Assembly: GCF_023920705.1 (NCBI RefSeq)
Contig: NZ_CP094657.1
Location: forward strand, 3,534,001-3,598,000
Reading direction: 5' to 3'
Origin: Acinetobacter sp. XS-4
GTDB lineage: Bacteria; Pseudomonadota; Gammaproteobacteria; Pseudomonadales; Moraxellaceae
DNA: 64,000 nucleotides
Each line of letters starts with the position of its first letter. Positions within the stretch are counted from its first letter, which is position 1. Made by a program: the position numbers and the translations under genes. This document shows, piece by piece, positions 59,834 through 64,000 of this stretch. The notes below the pieces were generated by a model, which worked only from the letters and a program-made list of their open reading frames with translations, was not told the origin of the DNA and ran no database searches.

Positions 59834-61240
59834 ATGTCTTTCTCTATGACTAAACTCAGCACAGCACTTCTTCTCACAGGTTCTCTTGTAGGATGTGCAG
59901 CTGTAGTAAAAACCCCTTATGAAACACCTACGGTACAAGTTCCGGGTAGTTTTCAGTATGATGCTACCAAAGCAAAAAACATGTCTGCCGATCAATACTC
60001 TGATCGGTGGTGGACACTTTTTGGCGATGCGCAGCTTAATCAGCTCGTAAGCAATGTATTAGAGCGTAACAGTGATTTAGCAGTTGCTGGAATTGCATTA
60101 AAACAAGCTCGTCTACAAGCTGATCTAACTGCAAACAAACAAGGTTTACGTACCAACTCTAGTGTTTCAACTGGTCATTCTTTCGATTTAAATTCGGGAG
60201 ATGACAGCTCTAAAGGCCTATCAATGAGTGCGGGTGTAAGCTATGAGCTTGACTTGTTTGGCAAGCTTGCACGCCAAACTGAAGCAAGTAAATGGGAAGC
60301 CTTAGCAACTGAACAAGACTTACAAGCCACTGGGCAAAGTTTAATTGCAACCACTGCCAAACTCTATTGGCAACTCGGTTATTTAAATGAGCGCTACACA
60401 ACTGCCCAGCAAAGTCTCGCAACCTCTCAAAAGCTTTATGACTTGGTACAAATTCAATATAAAGCTGGTGCTGTGTCAGGTGTAGATCTGACTCAAGCAG
60501 AACAATCGGTACAAAGCCAAAAAGCGAGTTTAAGCCAGATTGAACAACAACGGGTTGAAACTCGCACAGCTATTGCGGTGCTATTACATGAGCCGCTGCA
60601 ACAATTAAACATTCAAGAGCCAAAGCGTTTACCACGTAATGCACTGCCGGCAATTGGTGCGGGCTTACCTGCCGATATTTTATCGCGCCGTCCAGATCTA
60701 CAAGCCTCTGAGCTTCGTTTGAAAAAAGCACTTGCGACTAAAGATGCTACTAAGGCGAGCTACTATCCATCGATTAGCTTAACCAGCAGTTTAGGTTCAA
60801 GCAGCACATCGTTGACAGAACTGTTACGTAACCCTGCCCTGACGCTTGGTGCAAGTTTAAGCTTACCATTTTTGCAATATAACGATATGAAGAAGGATAT
60901 CGCGATTAGCAATCTGGATTATGAAAAAGCGATTATTCAATATCGTCAAACGCTTTATCAGGCTTTTGCTGACGTAGAAAATGCTTTATCGAGTCGAACC
61001 GAACTAGACAAACAAGTAGCACTACAAGAACGTAATGTTGAACTTGCAGAAAAAACTGAACGTTTAACTGAAGTCCGTTACCGCTATGGCGCTGTTGCAT
61101 TAAAAACACTTCTTGATGCTCAGCAAACTACACGTACTGCACGGTTAAGCCTCGTTGAAACCAAGCAAAGCCAATACAATGCTTATGTTACCCTTATGCA
61201 AGCTTTAGGTGGTTCACCTGTAAAAGAACTGCCAAATTAA
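59834..61240 (+). CDS. outer-membrane efflux lipoprotein (TolC/NodT family)
   Basis: 468 residues. Signal with lipobox GSLVGCAAVV, then two OEP repeats (DRWWTLFGDAQLNQLVSNVLERNSDL and, later, IGAGLPADILSRRPDLQASELRLKKALA), typical of NodT-type channels. AAGGAAA precedes ATG 59834; an earlier frame start at 59747 lies inside macB. It completes a MacAB tripartite pump on its own operon, unlike E. coli where tolC is separate. A strong terminator follows. Confidence 0.92.
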   Translation: MSFSMTKLSTALLLTGSLVGCAAVVKTPYETPTVQVPGSFQYDATKAKNMSADQYSDRWWTLFGDAQLNQLVSNVLERNSDLAVAGIALKQARLQADLTANKQGLRTNSSVSTGHSFDLNSGDDSSKGLSMSAGVSYELDLFGKLARQTEASKWEALATEQDLQATGQSLIATTAKLYWQLGYLNERYTTAQQSLATSQKLYDLVQIQYKAGAVSGVDLTQAEQSVQSQKASLSQIEQQRVETRTAIAVLLHEPLQQLNIQEPKRLPRNALPAIGAGLPADILSRRPDLQASELRLKKALATKDATKASYYPSISLTSSLGSSSTSLTELLRNPALTLGASLSLPFLQYNDMKKDIAISNLDYEKAIIQYRQTLYQAFADVENALSSRTELDKQVALQERNVELAEKTERLTEVRYRYGAVALKTLLDAQQTTRTARLSLVETKQSQYNAYVTLMQALGGSPVKELPN

Positions 61241-61272
61241 TAGCACTCTAGATGCAATTCTTTTACTTACTT

Positions 61273-61310
61273 AAAACTATCAGTTCATTTTCGATGAACT
61301 GATAGTTTTT
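61273..61310 (+). terminator. terminator of the macAB operon
   Basis: A 16-bp stem, AAAACTATCAGTTCAT (61273-61288) with ATGAACTGATAGTTTT (61294-61309), loop TTTCG, then a T-rich tail. It isolates the pump operon from the DUF4062 gene. Confidence 0.92.
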
Positions 61311-61430
61311 TGATTTTACTAATCAAATTTTATATATTAACGTAAATATCGCTGTTTTATATGCTGAATAGAATAAATCTAAATAAGATAGAAAATCCGA
61401 TTAGTTATATTTACAAAAAGAGTTCAAACT

Positions 61431-62279
61431 ATGAGTTATGAAGCTAAAGTATTCAATGTAATGATAGCCTCTCCTGGAGATGTTGCATCTGAAAGGACTA
61501 TCATTCGTGACGTAATATATGAGTGGAATGCTGTTCATTCAAAAACACGAAATATTGTTTTATTACCTGTTGGATGGGAATCTCATTCATCTCCTGAAAT
61601 GGGGGCCTCTCCTCAAGAAATCATAAATAACCAAGTTTTAGATAAATGTGACTTCCTTATTGGTGTTTTTTGGACGCGCATTGGAACACCTACCACAGAA
61701 TATGCTAGCGGTACTGTTGAGGAAATCGAAAAACATATAGCCACTGATAAACCAGCGATGCTTTATTTTTCCAGTCAGCCTGTTGTAATGGACACAGTTG
61801 ACCCAAATCAATATGCTGAATTAAGTAAGTTTAAAAAAAGTTGCCAAACTCGTGGCTTATATCAAAGTTATGATAGCCAATCAGACTTCAAAGACAAATT
61901 TTATCGCCATCTCCAACTTAAAATTAATGAACACTCTTTATTTAAATTCGAAATAAGCGACTCATTACTACATCAAACTGAAGTGGTAAAATCTAAAACT
62001 TCACTTCCGACTTTATCAAACGAGGCTCGTATATTACTTAAAGAAGCAAGTCTCGATAGCAACGGTACTATTATGTCTCTAAGCTATATAGGGGGTGAAG
62101 ACATTCAAACTAATGGTAAAAATTTGATTTCATCACAACAACCAAGAGAGGTTGCCCGTTGGAAATCAGCTATTCAAGAACTAAAATATGAAAATTTAAT
62201 TGAAGATCGCGGCTATAAAGGTGAAATATTTAGAATCACTAACCTTGGTTATCAAATCGCAGATATGATCGAATTATAA
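61431..62279 (+). CDS. DUF4062-winged-helix protein (accessory, unknown function)
   Basis: 282 residues. The N-terminal 90 residues match DUF4062: VMIASPGDVASER (13-22), LLPVGWESHSSPEMG, CDFLIGVFWTRIGTPT and SGTVEEIEKH. This Rossmann-type domain is often fused to STAND NTPases or found in defence loci. The C-terminal 90 residues look like a winged helix (NEARILLKEAS..., LKYENLIEDRGYKGEIFRITNLGYQIADMI). There is no ATPase or effector in the same frame. Function unknown; a signalling or anti-phage role is inferred from family only. It lies alone between two terminators. Confidence 0.72.
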   Translation: MSYEAKVFNVMIASPGDVASERTIIRDVIYEWNAVHSKTRNIVLLPVGWESHSSPEMGASPQEIINNQVLDKCDFLIGVFWTRIGTPTTEYASGTVEEIEKHIATDKPAMLYFSSQPVVMDTVDPNQYAELSKFKKSCQTRGLYQSYDSQSDFKDKFYRHLQLKINEHSLFKFEISDSLLHQTEVVKSKTSLPTLSNEARILLKEASLDSNGTIMSLSYIGGEDIQTNGKNLISSQQPREVARWKSAIQELKYENLIEDRGYKGEIFRITNLGYQIADMIEL

Positions 62280-62303
62280 ATATCAGGATAAATTTATACA
62301 AAA

Positions 62304-62417
62304 TTGATTAATATAGAGTTTTTCATCCAACCAAAATTACTAGATATACTCTCTAGTGATGCTGGGCTTAGTGCTGTAAAAATCCTTTTCGAAATGTACT
62401 CCTATTCAAAAACTTAA
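62304..62417 (+). pseudogene. possible gene remnant, 37-codon frame
   Basis: A TTG-to-TAA frame reads INIEFFIQPKLLDILSSD and continues with AGLSAVKILFEMYSYSKT; the composition looks protein-like, yet there is no ATG or good ribosome site. It may be a decayed gene end following the DUF4062 gene, or chance. Confidence 0.25.
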
Positions 62418-62427
62418 TGATAATAAG

Positions 62428-62458
62428 AATAAAGCCGCTATAAAAGCGGCTTTATTCT
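62428..62458. terminator. bidirectional terminator between DUF4062 region and fabI
   Basis: AATAAAGCCGCT (62428-62439) pairs with AGCGGCTTTATT (62445-62456) around ATAAA. Confidence 0.85.
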
Positions 62459-62477
62459 ATAAATTAGATAAATCTAA

Positions 62478-63281
62478 TTATTCATCATCCATCATAGATT
62501 GGCTCATACCTACAGTATTGAAACCAGCATCTACATATAGAATTTCACCAGTAATACCTGAAGCCCATGGTGAACAAAGGAATAATGCTGCATTACCCAC
62601 TTCGTCAATGGTCACATTACGTTTTAACGGCGCAACTTTTTCATTAGCATCTAACATTTTACGGAAAGATTTAATACCAGAAGCAGCTAAAGTACGGATT
62701 GGACCCGCAGAAATCGCGTTTACACGGATACCATCAACACCCAAGCTTGATGCTAAGTAGCGAACACCCGCTTCTAAAGAAGCTTTTGCCATACCCATTA
62801 CGTTGTAGTTAGGCATAACACGCTCAGAACCTTGATAAGTCAAAGTCAATAAACAACCTTGGCGAGCTTGTAATAAAGGTTTTGCAGCACGAGCCATTGC
62901 AATAAAGCTGTATGCACTGATGTCATGAGCAACTTTAAAACCGTCACGGTCAGTCACGTCAGTAAAGTCACCATCAAGCGTATGTGCAGGAGCAAAGCCA
63001 ATAGAATGAACTACGCCATCAAGACCGTCCCAATGTTTTGCAAGTTCTGCAAATGCATTGTCAATTTCACTATCAACTGCTACATCACATGGAAACACAA
63101 GCTTAGAACCGAATTGCTCAGCAAAGTCATCCACACGTTTTTTTAATTTTTCGTTTGGATAAGTAAACGCAAGCTCTGCACCTTCACGGTGTAATGCTTG
63201 AGCAATACCAAAAGCAATTGATAATTTACTAGCAACGCCTGCAATCAAAAAGCGCTTACCTGCTAAAAGTCCTTGTGTCAT
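62478..63281 (-). CDS. fabI: enoyl-[acyl-carrier-protein] reductase (NADH)
   Basis: 267 residues. It reduces trans-2-enoyl-ACP in fatty acid elongation and is the triclosan target class. [19 protein letters not shown] has the FabI GxxxxxSI nucleotide motif, SIGFAPAH is the inhibitor-contact region, and the active-site tyrosine-lysine set is [11 protein letters not shown]. The frame opens further upstream to 63416 with no family match and runs through the neighbour's terminator, so ATG 63281 is chosen. Confidence 0.96.
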   Translation of the reverse strand: MTQGLLAGKRFLIAGVASKLSIAFGIAQALHREGAELAFTYPNEKLKKRVDDFAEQFGSKLVFPCDVAVDSEIDNAFAELAKHWDGLDGVVHSIGFAPAHTLDGDFTDVTDRDGFKVAHDISAYSFIAMARAAKPLLQARQGCLLTLTYQGSERVMPNYNVMGMAKASLEAGVRYLASSLGVDGIRVNAISAGPIRTLAASGIKSFRKMLDANEKVAPLKRNVTIDEVGNAALFLCSPWASGITGEILYVDAGFNTVGMSQSMMDDE

Positions 63282-63371
63282 GCCGATCTCACTCAAAACA
63301 ATTTCAAGCATAATGCCAATATTCAGCGGTTTTCGAAATTGCATAATGCATCTTTTTTCAAAAATCGCACG

Positions 63372-63400
63372 AAAAAAAATCGCTCCTGATAAGGAGCGAC
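63372..63400. terminator. terminator after Bax-inhibitor-like gene
   Basis: TCGCTCCT (63380-63387) pairs with AGGAGCGA (63392-63399) around GATA; the minus strand has an eight-T tract. It lies 19 bases past the stop at 63419 and stops read-through into fabI. Confidence 0.9.
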
Positions 63401-63418
63401 TTCTCGATGAATTCAATC

Positions 63419-64000
63419 TTAGTCGTCAGACAATAAGCCAAGTAAGCGTAAGAAAGAAATATACATCCACACTAAAGTTGCAAGTAATGCGATACCACAC
63501 AACCATTCCATGAATTTTGGTGCACGATATGCTGCATTAGTTTCGATTAAATCAAAATCTAAAATCAGGTTAAGTGAAGCAATCACTGCAACAAATGCAG
63601 CAAAGCCAATGCCTAACCAGTTACTTTCAAAAATATAAGGAACACTTGAACCAAATGCTAAACGCATGACCATCTGTACAATAAATACAATAAAGATCGC
63701 TAAAGATGCAGAAATTACAACTGACTTGAACTTTTCAGTTGCGCGAATAATTTGGAATTTATATAGACCAAACATCACCAAAGTGGTGACGAAAGTTGCT
63801 AATAAAGCTTGAAGAGGAACACCTGGGTATTTCATTTGAAAAGTAAAAGAAATACCACCTAAAAAAGCCCCTTCAAATAAGGCATACGGAATTGCCAATG
63901 TTGGCGCGGTCGTTGGTTTAAACGTTGTAATTAAAGCTAAAACCAAACCACCAATTGCACCCACAATTGAAGCCGCGTAAGCAATACCAACATTTGCAGT
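63419..64000 (-). CDS. Bax inhibitor-1-like membrane protein (5' part lost at window edge)
   Basis: 194 residues are visible with about six hydrophobic helices; the frame runs to base 64000 without a start, the GTG at 63964 being internal. Features are [29 protein letters not shown] and, near the end, [19 protein letters not shown], which match the BaxI_1 (PF12811-type) family of integral membrane proteins. Function in bacteria is unknown; ion or protease-linked roles are suggested for relatives. Confidence 0.82.
   Translation of the reverse strand, partial: TANVGIAYAASIVGAIGGLVLALITTFKPTTAPTLAIPYALFEGAFLGGISFTFQMKYPGVPLQALLATFVTTLVMFGLYKFQIIRATEKFKSVVISASLAIFIVFIVQMVMRLAFGSSVPYIFESNWLGIGFAAFVAVIASLNLILDFDLIETNAAYRAPKFMEWLCGIALLATLVWMYISFLRLLGLLSDD

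Noticed and set aside
62478..63416. Extended 312-residue FabI
   Set aside because: The extension crosses the terminator of the upstream gene and has no enoyl reductase similarity.

Overview
The window reads as chromosomal DNA of an Acinetobacter species, probably in or near the A. calcoaceticus-baumannii complex. This rests on low G+C and AT-rich codon use, on gammaproteobacterial protein sequences with an Acinetobacter flavour (FabI, RelA, MacAB plus an outer-membrane lipoprotein, AcnA), and on gene order (gacS, cysM, exonuclease, rlmD, relA, mazG) resembling Pseudomonas more than enterics. The genus is an inference from remembered protein families, not a search. I saw no tRNA, rRNA, CRISPR array, insertion sequence or prophage.

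Layout. 1-3.2 kb: a glutathione transferase cut by the window edge, infC (AUU start) and thrS. 3.6-5.2 kb: an acyl-CoA synthetase. 5.3-10.6 kb: a tightly packed minus-strand run pcnB-folK-panB-panC-rapZ-NPr-darP (poly(A) addition, folate and pantothenate synthesis, RNA/PTS regulation, ribosome maturation). 10.7-12.8 kb: mazG with a secreted helix-hairpin-helix protein, and a short-chain dehydrogenase. 12.9-18.4 kb: cysM-exonuclease-rlmD-relA, with gacS divergent to 21.3 kb. 21.4-24.4 kb: crotonase, a GlxR-like reductase and a hydroxypyruvate-isomerase-like protein, then rsfS. 24.6-28.4 kb: another short-chain dehydrogenase and the three-gene proton-pumping transhydrogenase (pntB, split pntA). 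28.7-33.3 kb: an EamA exporter, a RidA-MFS pair behind a MerR/SoxR-type promoter, dusA and an orphan CHAP/NlpC-like cysteine hydrolase. 33.3-38.3 kb: a LysR regulator, a tiny membrane ORF, tcdA, a hairpin-rich spacer and acnA. 38.4-42.8 kb: tatD, two related envelope proteins and prfC. 43-47.4 kb: a heme-oxygenase-like diiron-type enzyme divergent from a TetR regulator, then an MHYT-GGDEF-EAL protein. 47.7-51.2 kb: ilvI-ilvH-ilvC with a duplicated ilvC tail. 51.7-61.2 kb: a DUF4124 protein, leuS-lptE-holA and macA-macB-outer-membrane factor. 61.4-64 kb: a DUF4062 protein (an accessory islet), fabI and a Bax-inhibitor-1-like protein cut by the edge.

Most of the window is core metabolism and translation. 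The parts that look accessory or unexplained are: (i) the duplicated 3' end of ilvC around a 70-bp hairpin-rich insert, whose two copies encode the same 14 residues but differ at four synonymous sites; (ii) a near-perfect SoxR-like palindrome inside a 19-bp promoter spacer upstream of the RidA-MFS pair; (iii) an unlinked cysteine peptidase-like protein; (iv) the DUF4062-winged-helix gene with a possible gene remnant beside it; (v) the heme-oxygenase-like enzyme and TetR pair; (vi) the inverted-repeat spacer between tcdA and acnA.
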